Below are positions 1 through 7,079 of a stretch of DNA of 13,998 nt, one piece after another (positions within the stretch are counted from its first letter, which is position 1; each line of letters begins with the position of its first letter). Origin of the DNA: JAZMZS01 sp045120955 (GTDB taxonomy: Bacteria > Bacillota > Clostridia > Oscillospirales > CAG-272); NCBI GenBank assembly GCA_045120955.1, contig JBGVFH010000013.1:1-13998 (forward strand), in the 5' to 3' direction. The notes beneath the pieces are model-generated. The model had not been told where the DNA came from and made no database searches. It saw nothing but the letters and a program-made list of their open reading frames with translations. The position numbers and the translations under genes were made by a program.

Positions 1-1
1 T

Positions 2-262
2 GAAAAGAGCCATCAGCCGACAGATGAAGAAATGAAGTCAGTCAAAAAAGGGATGTCATTTTACGATGTAGTTGCATTGATAGGAAAACCCCATGGATAT
101 ATTGACGGTGCCAGCTACGGCTTGTCGTATAAATGGGTCACCGTTGAGGGAAATGTATATGAAATAAAGTTTGTTCCGACAGATGATGTCCCGAAAGACA
201 GAGATATGTCCTTGAGCGAATATAATCAATATACAAAAGCTGATAATGACGCTGTTCAATAA
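2..262 (+). CDS. 5'-truncated BamE/SmpA-like small protein
   Basis: The reading frame is open from the first bases of the window, so this is the C-terminal part of a longer protein. An internal ATG at 32 exists, but codons upstream of it (EKSHQPTDEE) are also in frame and no ribosome binding site precedes it. The visible part contains KKGMSFYDVVALIGKPHG followed by a Tyr-Lys-Trp strand and a Val-Tyr-Glu-Ile-Lys-Phe strand. That pattern of a short helix ending in 'GxP' and then beta strands is what is seen in SmpA/OmlA/BamE-like domains, which in Firmicutes occur at the end of small lipoproteins. Any signal peptide would lie outside the window. The fold assignment rests on pattern resemblance only; the function is unknown. 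A strong terminator follows about 100 bp downstream, so this is the last gene of its transcript. Confidence 0.6.
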   Translation, partial: EKSHQPTDEEMKSVKKGMSFYDVVALIGKPHGYIDGASYGLSYKWVTVEGNVYEIKFVPTDDVPKDRDMSLSEYNQYTKADNDAVQ

Positions 263-364
263 CAGACACAAACAGACGGCGGCTTGCAATGCAAGCTTGA
301 CTGAGCTTTGTTTTGCATCGGTTTATAGTATTGCCTCGCTTTTGCCTGTAAAACGGCTTAAAAT

Positions 365-416
365 AAAAACCGATGGCGGTGCATCCTTTTTGCAGGATGC
401 ACCGCCATCGGTTTTT
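365..416 (+). terminator. Strong bidirectional intrinsic terminator
   Basis: A perfect 22-bp inverted repeat (365-386 and 395-416) surrounds an 8-nt loop (TTTTTGCA). The stem contains GATGGCGGTGCATCC and is bordered by an A-run on the left and a T-run on the right, so it can act in both directions. It ends transcription of the BamE-like gene and isolates the lepA promoter downstream. Confidence 0.9.
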
Positions 417-569
417 CTCTTGTGTCACGGAAGCTGCCGCAAAACTCTGCCTGCCATCTTGTTCCGCGCCGCAGAGCATGCACGACAGCCTACACGGCGA
501 GCGCTTTTTTATATGCAGAGACAAAACTCAGCCGACTCGGGTGATTTTTATAAAGTAATATTATTTTGC

Positions 570-598
570 TTTACATTCGGGCAAAGATATGGTATAAT
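570..598 (+). promoter_or_regulatory. lepA promoter (sigma-A, extended -10)
   Basis: TTTACA (570-575), a 17-bp spacer and TATAAT (593-598), with TG at 590-591 giving an extended -10. The predicted start of transcription is near 605, about 30 nt before the lepA start codon. It is the only good promoter seen upstream of lepA. Confidence 0.85.
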
Positions 599-633
599 CT
601 AATGAAACAAATCTACCTATACAGAGGTTTAAA

Positions 634-2448
634 GTGGCAAGCAAACAGGAATTTATAAGAAACTTTTCTATAATAGCGCATATCGACCACGGAAAGAGCA
701 CGCTTGCGGACAGACTGCTCGAAAAAACGAGAGCAGTGGCTGTGCGTGATATGGAGGACCAGCTTCTCGACAATATGGACCTTGAGCGTGAGCGAGGAAT
801 TACGATAAAGGCAAGAGCTGTCAAGGTCGACTATGAGGCAAAGGACGGGCAGACTTATACCCTCAACCTTATTGATACTCCCGGACACGTAGACTTTAAC
901 TATGAGGTGTCCCGTTCGCTCAATGCGTGCGAGGGGGCGCTTTTGGTAGTTGATGCGACACAGGGGATTGAGGCGCAGACACTTGCAAATGCATATCTTG
1001 CGATAGATGCAGACCTTGAGATCGTGCCCGTTATCAACAAAATAGACCTGCCGAGCGCAGATATAAACAGAGTGCGGACGGAGATAGAGGACGTTGTCGG
1101 CATACCTGCCGAGGATTGCCCTGCCGTATCGGCAAAGACGGGACTGAATGTCGAGGATGTACTTGAGGCTGTAGTGCGTGACATACCTGCCCCAAAGGGA
1201 GATGCAAATGCGCCTCTCAAGTGCCTTATTTTTGACTCATACTATGACAGCTATCTCGGTGTTGTCGTCAACATACGAGTTATGGACGGAACGCTCAGAG
1301 CAGGAGAACGCATCAAGATGATGAGCACCGGCGTTGAGTTTGATGTTATAGATGTCGGCACTATGGAGCCGTTCGGACTGAAAAAATGCGAGTCTCTCTC
1401 TGCGGGCGAGGTCGGATATATTACTGCGAGCATCAAAAATGTCTCGGACACGAGAGTCGGAGATACGGTTACACACGCAGAGGGAGGGGCAGAAGAGCCG
1501 CTGCCCGGATTTAAGAGTGTACAGCCGATGGTGTATGCCGGCATATATCCTGCCGACGGTGCGAGATACGGAGACTTGCGTGACGCTCTTGAAAAGCTGC
1601 AGTTAAACGATGCCGCTCTCATATATGAGCCCGAGACATCGATTGCACTCGGTTTTGGCTTCAGATGCGGTTTTCTCGGACTTTTGCACATGGAGATAAT
1701 CGAGGAGAGACTCGAGAGAGAGTTTAATCTTGACCTTATAACGACGGCGCCGAGCGTTATATACGAGATAATGCGCCGTGACGGAACTAAGGTGTTTATC
1801 GACAACCCATCAAACTTTCCTCCTCCTGACGAGATAGAAAGTGCAAGCGAGCCTGTTGTAAAGGCGAGCATCATCACTCCCGTTGAGTTTGTGGGGGGGC
1901 TTATGGAGCTGTGTCAGGACAGACGCGGTATCTTTATAGATATGAAGTATATCGACACGGAGAGAGCGGAGCTTCATTATATACTTCCGCTCAACGAAAT
2001 AGTCTATGACTTTTTCGATGCGCTCAAATCCCGCTCGAAGGGCTATGCGTCGCTTGATTATGAATTTTCGGAATACAAGCAGAGCAAGCTTGTAAAGCTG
2101 GATTTCCTTCTCAACGGAGAGACGGTCGATGCGCTGTCGTTTATAGTTCATGAAGAAAAAGCATATCCGAGAGCAAGGAGAATTGCAGAAAAGCTAAAGG
2201 AAAATATACCGCGCCAGCTTTTTGAGATACCGATACAGGCGGCTATCGGCTCAAAGGTCATCGCAAGAGAAACGGTAAAAGCACTGAGAAAGGACGTTCT
2301 CGCAAAGTGCTACGGCGGAGATATCACAAGAAAGAAGAAGCTGCTTGAAAAGCAAAAAGAAGGAAAGAAAAAGATGCGCAAGCTCGGTTCCGTAGAGGTA
2401 AGCCCCGAGGCATTTATGGCAGTGCTCAAGCTTGACGATGACAAATAA
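634..2448 (+). CDS. lepA: Elongation factor 4 (LepA), ribosomal GTPase
   Basis: LepA/EF-4 is a ribosome-binding GTPase related to EF-G. It acts on elongating or initiating ribosomes, and its loss is mostly visible under stress. The 604-residue product has the usual length. GTP-binding motifs are in order: AHIDHGKST (15-23), the switch region ERERGITIK (51-59), DTPGH (81-85) and NKID (135-138). The EF-G-like domains follow, then the basic LepA-specific C-terminus (CYGGDITRKKKLLEKQKEGK). The start is GTG at 634, supported by AGAGG at 623-627 six bases upstream and by the alignment of the conserved N-terminus. hemW follows 49 bp later without a terminator, the common Firmicute order, so the two are probably one transcript. 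Nothing in the protein looks abnormal. Confidence 0.98.
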   Translation: MASKQEFIRNFSIIAHIDHGKSTLADRLLEKTRAVAVRDMEDQLLDNMDLERERGITIKARAVKVDYEAKDGQTYTLNLIDTPGHVDFNYEVSRSLNACEGALLVVDATQGIEAQTLANAYLAIDADLEIVPVINKIDLPSADINRVRTEIEDVVGIPAEDCPAVSAKTGLNVEDVLEAVVRDIPAPKGDANAPLKCLIFDSYYDSYLGVVVNIRVMDGTLRAGERIKMMSTGVEFDVIDVGTMEPFGLKKCESLSAGEVGYITASIKNVSDTRVGDTVTHAEGGAEEPLPGFKSVQPMVYAGIYPADGARYGDLRDALEKLQLNDAALIYEPETSIALGFGFRCGFLGLLHMEIIEERLEREFNLDLITTAPSVIYEIMRRDGTKVFIDNPSNFPPPDEIESASEPVVKASIITPVEFVGGLMELCQDRRGIFIDMKYIDTERAELHYILPLNEIVYDFFDALKSRSKGYASLDYEFSEYKQSKLVKLDFLLNGETVDALSFIVHEEKAYPRARRIAEKLKENIPRQLFEIPIQAAIGSKVIARETVKALRKDVLAKCYGGDITRKKKLLEKQKEGKKKMRKLGSVEVSPEAFMAVLKLDDDK

Positions 2449-2497
2449 TGCGGAATTTCTCTTTTTTGGGCTATGACAGATAACAGAGAGGATAATT

Positions 2498-3667
2498 ATG
2501 GACAAGAACGTAAAAAAGATCGGGCTGTATATCCACATACCGTTTTGCCTTCACAAGTGCGCATACTGTGACTTTTGCTCAGACACAGTAAAAGACAAGC
2601 TGCAAAAGGAAGCATATGTCGACGCTCTTATATCGGATATAGAGCACACGGGGAAAAAGCTCTCTGAGGATAATGTTGTCGTTGACAGCATTTATGTCGG
2701 AGGGGGCACACCCTCGTTGCTTTCAAAGAAAGAGATAGAGTTTTTGACAGATACGATATACGACTCGTTCAGGGTCACGGAGACGGCGGAGTTTACCTTT
2801 GAGGTAAATCCCGCAACGCTCGACAGGTCAAAGGCGAAGTGCATGCTTGAGTGCGGAGTCAACCGACTCAGCATAGGACTTCAATCAGCTCATGACAACG
2901 AGCTTCGTGCGCTGTCGAGAATACACAGCTTCAAGCAGTTTCTCGACTGCTACAAGACAGCACGCAGGGCGGGCTTTGAGAATATCAACGTCGATGTCAT
3001 GTACGGCATACCCGAGCAGACGCTTGAGAGCTTTATGCAGACGCTGGAGACGGTGGCGGAGCTTGAGCCTGAGCATATTTCAATGTACGGACTGCGCATA
3101 GAGCAGGGTACTCCGTTCTCCGAGTGCGAGGGCGAGCTTGCTCTGCCCGACGAGGATACGGAATACGCTATGTACAGACAGGGAAGAGAGTTTTTGCTCA
3201 GTGCGGGGTATTCTCATTACGAGATCAGCAACTATGCCAAGGAGGGCTGTGAGTCGCAGCACAATCTCAAATATTGGAGATGCGAGGAGTATATAGGCAT
3301 AGGTGTTGCGGCACACTCGTTTTATGCTGACAGACGATATGCAAAGATAACCGATACGGACAAATATATAGCTTACATATGCGGAGATGAGAATACAGAG
3401 GGGACGATCCTGCCCGAGTCCGTTGAGCATATTGACAAGGACGCACTTGAGTGCGAGTATGTTATGCTCGGACTGCGCACGGGGCGCGGAGTAGTCAAGG
3501 CGAGGTTTAAGGAGAAATTCGGCTTTGACTTTGACTCCAAGTACGCTGAGAGAATAAAGGAATACGCAGATGCCGGATTTATGATAAATAACGACAAGGC
3601 GTGTATGTTCAGCCCCGAGGGGATGTATGTGTCAAACCGCATACTTTGCGATATTCTTGACCTTTGA
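2498..3667 (+). CDS. hemW: HemW, radical SAM heme chaperone (HemN-like)
   Basis: HemW proteins are radical SAM relatives of coproporphyrinogen dehydrogenase HemN. They bind and deliver heme rather than performing the HemN reaction. The 389-residue protein starts at an ATG with AGAGAGG six bases upstream (2485-2491). The [4Fe-4S] motif is C17-x3-C21-x2-C24 followed by Asp-Phe, the HemW pattern, where true HemN has a fourth cysteine directly after CxxC-x. A cysteine at 27 is nearby. The SAM-contact motif GGGTPS is at 68-73. The HemW signature HNLKYW is at 255-260, followed by a Tyr-x-Gly-x-Gly stretch and AHSF. A HemN C-terminal domain completes it. It is downstream of lepA in the conserved order. 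The old annotation 'oxygen-independent coproporphyrinogen III oxidase' is the likely alternative label. Confidence 0.95.
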   Translation: MDKNVKKIGLYIHIPFCLHKCAYCDFCSDTVKDKLQKEAYVDALISDIEHTGKKLSEDNVVVDSIYVGGGTPSLLSKKEIEFLTDTIYDSFRVTETAEFTFEVNPATLDRSKAKCMLECGVNRLSIGLQSAHDNELRALSRIHSFKQFLDCYKTARRAGFENINVDVMYGIPEQTLESFMQTLETVAELEPEHISMYGLRIEQGTPFSECEGELALPDEDTEYAMYRQGREFLLSAGYSHYEISNYAKEGCESQHNLKYWRCEEYIGIGVAAHSFYADRRYAKITDTDKYIAYICGDENTEGTILPESVEHIDKDALECEYVMLGLRTGRGVVKARFKEKFGFDFDSKYAERIKEYADAGFMINNDKACMFSPEGMYVSNRILCDILDL

Positions 3668-3712
3668 GTAATATTTTGTCAGATATGAGAATAATATTTG
3701 ATACAAAAAATG

Positions 3713-3741
3713 TTGACATAGCGCAATACACTTGATAAAAT
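3713..3741 (+). promoter_or_regulatory. Promoter of the DUF1292 gene
   Basis: TTGACA (3713-3718), a 17-bp spacer and TAAAAT (3736-3741), with TG at 3733-3734 as an extended -10. This is near consensus and predicts a start near 3748, giving a leader of about 65 nt before the ATG at 3813. It implies high constitutive expression, separate from lepA-hemW. Confidence 0.85.
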
Positions 3742-3812
3742 ATATAAGGATAATAACGAAAAGCCTTATAACATAAATTTGAAAATCTTTTATATAACGG
3801 AGGAAAATACCA

Positions 3813-4094
3813 ATGGCAGATGAGATCATGGAAGGCGAGTTTTATACTCTGACCGATGAGGAAGGAAATGAGAGCCGCTTTGAGCTTATCGGAAGTGTTG
3901 AAATGAACGAAAATACATACTATGCGCTCGTTCCTCAGGACGACAGCGACGAGTATGTTATACTCAAGCTTACAAAGGACGAAAACGGCGAGGACATTCT
4001 CATTACCATCGAGGATGATGACGAATTTGACCGCGTAGCGGATTTCTTTGAGGATGAGCTTTTTGACGAAGTTGACTACGACGAGGGCGAATAA
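3813..4094 (+). CDS. DUF1292 family acidic protein (YrzB-like)
   Basis: This 93-residue, strongly acidic protein matches the DUF1292 (YrzB) pattern: a beta-rich core with FYTLTDEEGNESRFELIGSVE, then YYALVPQDDSDEYVILKL and a Glu/Asp-rich tail. The family is widespread in Firmicutes and its biochemical role is not established. The ATG has GGAGGA at 3799-3804, eight bases upstream. The strong dedicated promoter suggests an abundant protein. In many Firmicutes family members sit near yrrK/alaS-type genes, whereas here it follows hemW. No signal peptide, membrane segment or catalytic motif is visible. Confidence 0.9.
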   Translation: MADEIMEGEFYTLTDEEGNESRFELIGSVEMNENTYYALVPQDDSDEYVILKLTKDENGEDILITIEDDDEFDRVADFFEDELFDEVDYDEGE

Positions 4095-4121
4095 ATCACG
4101 AATTTCTGCAAAAAATAATAT

Positions 4122-4146
4122 CAGAAAGCCGAATGTCGGTTTTCTG
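4122..4146 (+). terminator. Probable intrinsic terminator of the DUF1292 gene
   Basis: An 11-bp stem (CAGAAAGCCGA at 4122-4132 with TCGGTTTTCTG at 4136-4146, one G-T pair) closes on a 3-nt loop. The T-run lies inside the right arm instead of after it, so termination may be partial. It is 28 bp after the DUF1292 stop codon. Confidence 0.55.
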
Positions 4147-4177
4147 CCTTCACTTTATGTGAAAAGGGCAATATGAC

Positions 4178-4215
4178 AGTCATATAAAACAAACCGACCG
4201 TTTGTTTGTATGACT
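4178..4215. promoter_or_regulatory. Operator-like inverted repeat upstream of the 6S RNA candidate
   Basis: AAACAAAC (4187-4194) and GTTTGTTT (4200-4207) form perfect 8-bp arms around CGACC. Outer arms AGTCAT (4178-4183) and ATGACT (4210-4215) add six more pairs after a small internal loop. The short dyad with an ACCGACCG-like centre resembles sites bound by TetR-type repressors, but no such regulator is encoded here. A TATAAA (4183-4188) inside it could be the -10 of the downstream RNA, though no good -35 is visible. Confidence 0.4.
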
Positions 4216-4427
4216 ATCCTGCCCTGTGCGTGATAATGTGAGTTTAAAACCCACAAGATAAAAAAGGGAGTCCGGACTTCCCTTATGGGAATGCAGGCCT
4301 CCCGTTGATACCGTATACGGTATCAACGGAAGTTGGAAGCACAAAGTACGGGAGAGGACACCATCCTGCGCAAGCAGGGTTTATCATACTTGCATTACAC
4401 GGCAGTGCGGGGGAATTATAAAACAAG
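4201..4427 (+). ncRNA. ssrS: Candidate 6S RNA (RNA polymerase-binding RNA)
   Basis: 6S RNA mimics an open promoter and sequesters sigma-A RNA polymerase. This non-coding stretch folds the same way. A closing stem pairs CTGCC (4219-4223) with GGCAG (4401-4405), continued by TGTG/CACA and, further out, TTGTTT (4202-4207) with AAACAA (4421-4426). Next come the two strands of a large bubble. An apical arm starts with GTCC (4270-4273)/GGAC (4356-4359) and TTCCC/GGGAG. It ends in a 12-bp hairpin, CCGTTGATACCG-TATA-CGGTATCAACGG (4302-4329). The 3' side of the bubble has the small hairpin CCTGC-GCAA-GCAGG (4365-4378) expected in 6S RNAs, and the 5' side has GTTTAAAACCCAC. Elements such as GGACACC recall clostridial 6S sequences, but that is from memory. 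Ends are approximate. A terminator follows. Alternatively it is another structured RNA. Confidence 0.7.
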
Positions 4428-4443
4428 GCAGAGCATCTGCCAA

Positions 4444-4477
4444 AAAAACGGTTGCAACTCAGCTTGCAACCGTTTTT
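4444..4477. terminator. Bidirectional terminator between the 6S RNA candidate and the glycosidase-like gene
   Basis: A 14-bp perfect stem (4444-4457 with 4464-4477; core CGGTTGCAA/TTGCAACCG) with a 6-nt loop, flanked by an A-run and a T-run. It can end the plus-strand RNA and also the minus-strand gene whose stop codon is about 45 bp away. A small hairpin GGCAG-AGCAT-CTGCC (4427-4441) precedes it on the plus strand. Confidence 0.88.
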
Positions 4478-4521
4478 GTTTTATAGGAAAATGGCGTTTT
4501 GCTGCTCTTTTAGGGAGCGCA

Positions 4522-6540
4522 TCATTCAAGTGCACTTCTGTCGGGATAGTGATTTACACTTGTCAGACGGTCAAGCACCGTAAGGCGGAACGCGTTGACC
4601 CAGGAAACGAGCCAATCGTTGAGATGGCCTCGCTCGTTGCAGTCCTTTCTGTGTCCCCAGCGTGCATGATAGAATGCCTCGTTTTGCGAGCCGATAGGAC
4701 GCTGCATACCGTGAAACGTGCGGTTTTCCTCTGTGGCTATGCATTGAGTCGCATTGTACCACATCATCAAGGCACGCTTTCTCCATCTTTCATCCCTTGT
4801 GTAGTCGGCGAGTCTCAGCCATTCACAGCACATAAGCTCACCCCATTGGTCAAGGGCGGGATGCTGGACAGAGACGAAGGTGGAGCCTGAGGTATAGTAA
4901 CCGTATTGTGTAAATTCAGCCTCGGGACCGTAGTGAACGTCATACGTATACATCCAAGATGCAAAGTAGTAGGACGCCTTGAGAGCGTATTCGAGATACT
5001 TTTTGTCGCCTGTTATCTCATAGATGTCGAGTGCGGAAATAATGACGGGACCTGCCGTCTCTTTGTCAACGCAGGTGCAGTCGATAGCTCCCGCAGTACA
5101 AATAAATTGATCAAGGTCACGGTGCATATAAAAGTCAAGTGACTTTATTGCGTATTCGAGATATTTTTCATCTCCGAGAATGCGGTAGCCCTCGCAGAGC
5201 GCCATGGTGACAAATGCCCCTACTGTGCCGTTGGGCTCCTCGCATCTGCCGTCAAAGTGCCATGCCTTTCCAAAGGCAAACTCCTCGCTGTATCTCTCAC
5301 AGAAAAAGTCAAATATCTTTACGGCGAAATTTTTGTAATCGGGGCGGTCGATTCCGTTTTTGCGGAGCAGATCCCACATTTTTATCATTTCGCATCCTGC
5401 CCAGCCCGTATTGCAGGTCTCGGGAAGCCATCCGTTTACGTAGTCGACGTTGCTTGCCCATGATTTTGAATAATCACGGGGCTTGTAGTTCCAATTTTTG
5501 CCCTCGGTGTACCACTCGTAGTGGGCAAGGAGCAAACCGCTCTCTGACTGCTTTTCTACCCAGTTGTCACAGACGGTCAGTGCATCCTGCAAAAGCTTGT
5601 GCTCGCCCGTGCGCAGATATTCGAGAACGAGCATTCGTGCGTTCATGATGTTTTGCCCGCACCAGCCTACCTCAAAATGCTGCTCAAATTTCAGTCCTTT
5701 GGCAGACAGACGAGCGCCTGTGTCAAACAGCAGCTTGCCTTTGTGCTCATGCAAAAGGAACCTTGCGTATGTGATGCCGAGTCTCCACAGCTCGTCCGTG
5801 CTGTGGTTTGCCTTATGCTCAAACGGGAAAAGCTCAATGGCACGGTCGAGGGTATCGGCAACGCCGTAATTTTCCCACTTAGGCACGGAGCTGAGCATAT
5901 ATGCGCATAGCGTTACCGACTCTTCGGGCTCAAGGGTAATATAGGTATCATATCTATCGGTATAGGTATCGTTTTCACAGTAGGTGTACGGCGCCTCGGT
6001 AACAGGCCAATAGATGCGCTGAGATATTCTTTTTCCGTCTGCCTCTCTCAGAGACACAGAGGATACCTTGCTCACGACCGTGTCGGGGCAGGCAAAGAGT
6101 GAGAAGGCTATCTCTTTGTTTTCTGTGACCGAGCAGGAGGGGACGGGTGTTCTGTCGTAGGAATGTATCCAAGGCTCGCCGTTTTCGGCTGTCATGCCTT
6201 TGGGCTCCTTACCCTCGCCCCAATAGTTGCCGTTATATGAAACGCAGGGAATCAGGTATTTGTTTACGTCAAATTCCGTAGTCGTCTCGAGTATCAGCTT
6301 TACCTCTCGGATGCGGTCGCTTTCGTTTTTGAAGGCTCTGCTGAGATAAAACAGCCCCTCGCCTTTGTCTGTGATATGTTCACGGCAAGAAAAGCCGTAT
6401 CCCTTGTAAGAGCCGGTATCACAGCCTGAAAGTGTATATTCAACACCGTTTTCTTCTATTATGGGCGATGATATACGACAAATCGCACCATCCTTAAAAT
6501 CGGAAACTGCATACTCCGAATCTTTTTTTACAATATACAT
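4522..6540 (-). CDS. Six-hairpin glycosidase-like protein, family unassigned
   Basis: The 672-residue product has no signal peptide or membrane segment, so it should act in the cytoplasm. Residues 1 to about 225 are beta-rich, with many Tyr, Asp and Glu residues. From about 227 onward it alternates helices with short conserved loops in the way of (alpha/alpha)6-barrel enzymes: a Gly-Trp-Cys-Gly-Gln-Asn loop, GWLPETCNTGW (370-380), a Glu-Glu-Pro-Asn-Gly loop, and repeated 'TGDKKYLEYALKA' helices typical of six-hairpin glycosidases, epimerases and lyases. Catalytic residues cannot be named because I cannot assign a CAZy family. The start is well supported by AGGAGGG on the minus strand (6548-6554), seven bases upstream. 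It is monocistronic, with its own promoter(s) and a terminator, and points away from the accessory block. Likely substrate: an imported oligosaccharide (inference). Confidence 0.75.
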   Translation of the reverse strand: MYIVKKDSEYAVSDFKDGAICRISSPIIEENGVEYTLSGCDTGSYKGYGFSCREHITDKGEGLFYLSRAFKNESDRIREVKLILETTTEFDVNKYLIPCVSYNGNYWGEGKEPKGMTAENGEPWIHSYDRTPVPSCSVTENKEIAFSLFACPDTVVSKVSSVSLREADGKRISQRIYWPVTEAPYTYCENDTYTDRYDTYITLEPEESVTLCAYMLSSVPKWENYGVADTLDRAIELFPFEHKANHSTDELWRLGITYARFLLHEHKGKLLFDTGARLSAKGLKFEQHFEVGWCGQNIMNARMLVLEYLRTGEHKLLQDALTVCDNWVEKQSESGLLLAHYEWYTEGKNWNYKPRDYSKSWASNVDYVNGWLPETCNTGWAGCEMIKMWDLLRKNGIDRPDYKNFAVKIFDFFCERYSEEFAFGKAWHFDGRCEEPNGTVGAFVTMALCEGYRILGDEKYLEYAIKSLDFYMHRDLDQFICTAGAIDCTCVDKETAGPVIISALDIYEITGDKKYLEYALKASYYFASWMYTYDVHYGPEAEFTQYGYYTSGSTFVSVQHPALDQWGELMCCEWLRLADYTRDERWRKRALMMWYNATQCIATEENRTFHGMQRPIGSQNEAFYHARWGHRKDCNERGHLNDWLVSWVNAFRLTVLDRLTSVNHYPDRSALE

Positions 6541-6569
6541 AAAAGAACCCTCCTCTTTTATTTGCTCAG

Positions 6570-6598
6570 ATTATATCATGTCGGAAAAACAAAAGCAA
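6570..6598 (-). promoter_or_regulatory. Proximal promoter of the glycosidase-like gene
   Basis: On the minus strand: TTGCTT (6593-6598), a 17-bp spacer and TATAAT (6570-6575), with TG forming an extended -10. The start of transcription would be near 6563, giving a leader of about 23 nt before the ATG at 6540. Confidence 0.8.
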
Positions 6599-6613
6599 TA
6601 ATTATAAAAATCC

Positions 6614-6674
6614 GTTATACTTTCTGTAAAAAAATGAGTCAAAACAGTCATACTTTTTGTAAAAATCGGGTCAA
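6614..6674 (-). promoter_or_regulatory. Two upstream tandem promoter-like repeats
   Basis: Two related segments about 33 bp apart (6617-6643 and 6650-6675) share ATACTTT-TGTAAAAA-GTCAAA. On the minus strand each reads as a promoter: TTGACT-N17-TATAAC (-35 at 6637-6642, -10 at 6614-6619) and TTGACC-N16-TATGAC (-35 at 6669-6674, -10 at 6647-6652). They lie upstream of the proximal promoter of the glycosidase-like gene. They could be extra promoters or spaced activator sites. Confidence 0.5.
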
Positions 6675-6736
6675 ATATATGTTTTAAACTTTCCCCCTCG
6701 ACCGTCCGAAATATCGGCGTCAGACCTTTGCCTTGC

Positions 6737-6842
6737 TCAGTACGCTTTGCCGTTGGCGGGACTCAGCTTTATGTGTGAGCCTTTTGCTTGGAGGATGCCG
6801 TCGTCCTTCATTTTTTTAATTTCCCGCATCATGGCGCTGCGG
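6737..6842 (-). pseudogene. Stranded 3' end of a Crp/Fnr regulator gene
   Basis: Read on the minus strand, this fragment encodes RSAMMREIKKMKDDGIL-Gln-AKGSHIKL followed by SPANGKAY and a TGA at 6737-6739. The first part is the recognition helix and C-terminal end of the Crp/Fnr protein encoded at 9663-10322, with one substitution (His205 to Gln). The tail differs from the intact gene, which ends KSVAYK. There is no start codon, ribosome binding site or upstream coding part, and similarity stops abruptly after 6842. It is best read as the original end of the regulator gene, separated from its body by an insertion; the remains of a lost paralogue is the alternative. Confidence 0.85.
6763..6842. 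repeat. Left copy of 80-bp direct repeat (att-like)
   Basis: Identical to 9683-9762 at 77 of 80 positions; the mismatches are at 6773, 6776 and 6788. Positions 6789-6842 are a perfect 54-bp match. Two of the three differences are silent in the Crp/Fnr frame. Similarity ends sharply on both sides. Confidence 0.95.
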
Positions 6843-6926
6843 GTCTGCAAAAAAATGTAAACAAATTGTAAATAAATCTTTATTTCTGAATACTTTTTTG
6901 AAAAAATTATGTCTATATATATAGAT

Positions 6927-6945
6927 TGATAAAATTGCAGAGTAA
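6927..6945 (+). promoter_or_regulatory. Candidate extended -10 promoter of the inserted block
   Basis: TGATAAAAT (6927-6935) matches an extended -10 and sits downstream of a long AT-rich stretch with TTGAAA at 6898-6903, although the spacing to the latter is too long. It is followed by TGCAGAGTAA. A second TATAAT plus the identical TGCAGAGTAA occurs at 7089-7104. The region 6843-7079 otherwise holds only short repeats, such as TACAGACA at 6975 and 7003, and no gene. Confidence 0.35.
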
Positions 6946-7079
6946 CTCAAAGATACCGGTATGCCTACTTCTGATACAGACACCATCGTACAGAGTCCTT
7001 TGTACAGACATTATCGATTGTTATTTCTTGACCTGATTTGAATGTAACCGTAATCAGTTCTTGTAATATTGGAGTGATT

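Larger units (their letters stand above)
263..633. other. Intergenic region between the BamE-like gene and lepA
   Basis: This 371-bp gap holds a 15-bp palindrome (GCTTGCAATGCAAGC, 282-296), the terminator at 365-416 and the lepA promoter at 570-598. Open frames crossing it have no ribosome binding site and run through the terminator stem, so I do not call them genes. Nothing else was recognised between 417 and 569. Confidence 0.6.

Noticed and set aside
316..375. CATCGGTTT (316-324) could pair with AAACCGATG (367-375) as an antiterminator
   Set aside because: Nine pairs cannot compete with the 22-bp terminator stem, and there is no riboswitch-like or peptide-leader context.
246..602. Open frame of about 118 codons on the plus strand before lepA
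   Set aside because: It runs through the perfect terminator stem and the lepA promoter, has no ribosome binding site, and its product is low-complexity and cysteine-rich without family resemblance.
1251..1877. Long antisense frame (208 codons) inside lepA
   Set aside because: It is a shadow of the highly conserved lepA frame; the product resembles nothing and no start signal precedes it.
4219..4405. RNase P RNA, SRP RNA or a T-box in the structured region
   Set aside because: The AGTCCGGAC stretch recalls RNase P, but the other conserved blocks are missing; there is no SRP helix 8 motif and no T-box sequence. The overall arms and bubble fit 6S RNA best.
4333..4890. Plus-strand frame of 185 codons overlapping the 6S RNA candidate and the glycosidase-like gene
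   Set aside because: It crosses the bidirectional terminator at 4444-4477 and is antisense to a gene with good start signals.
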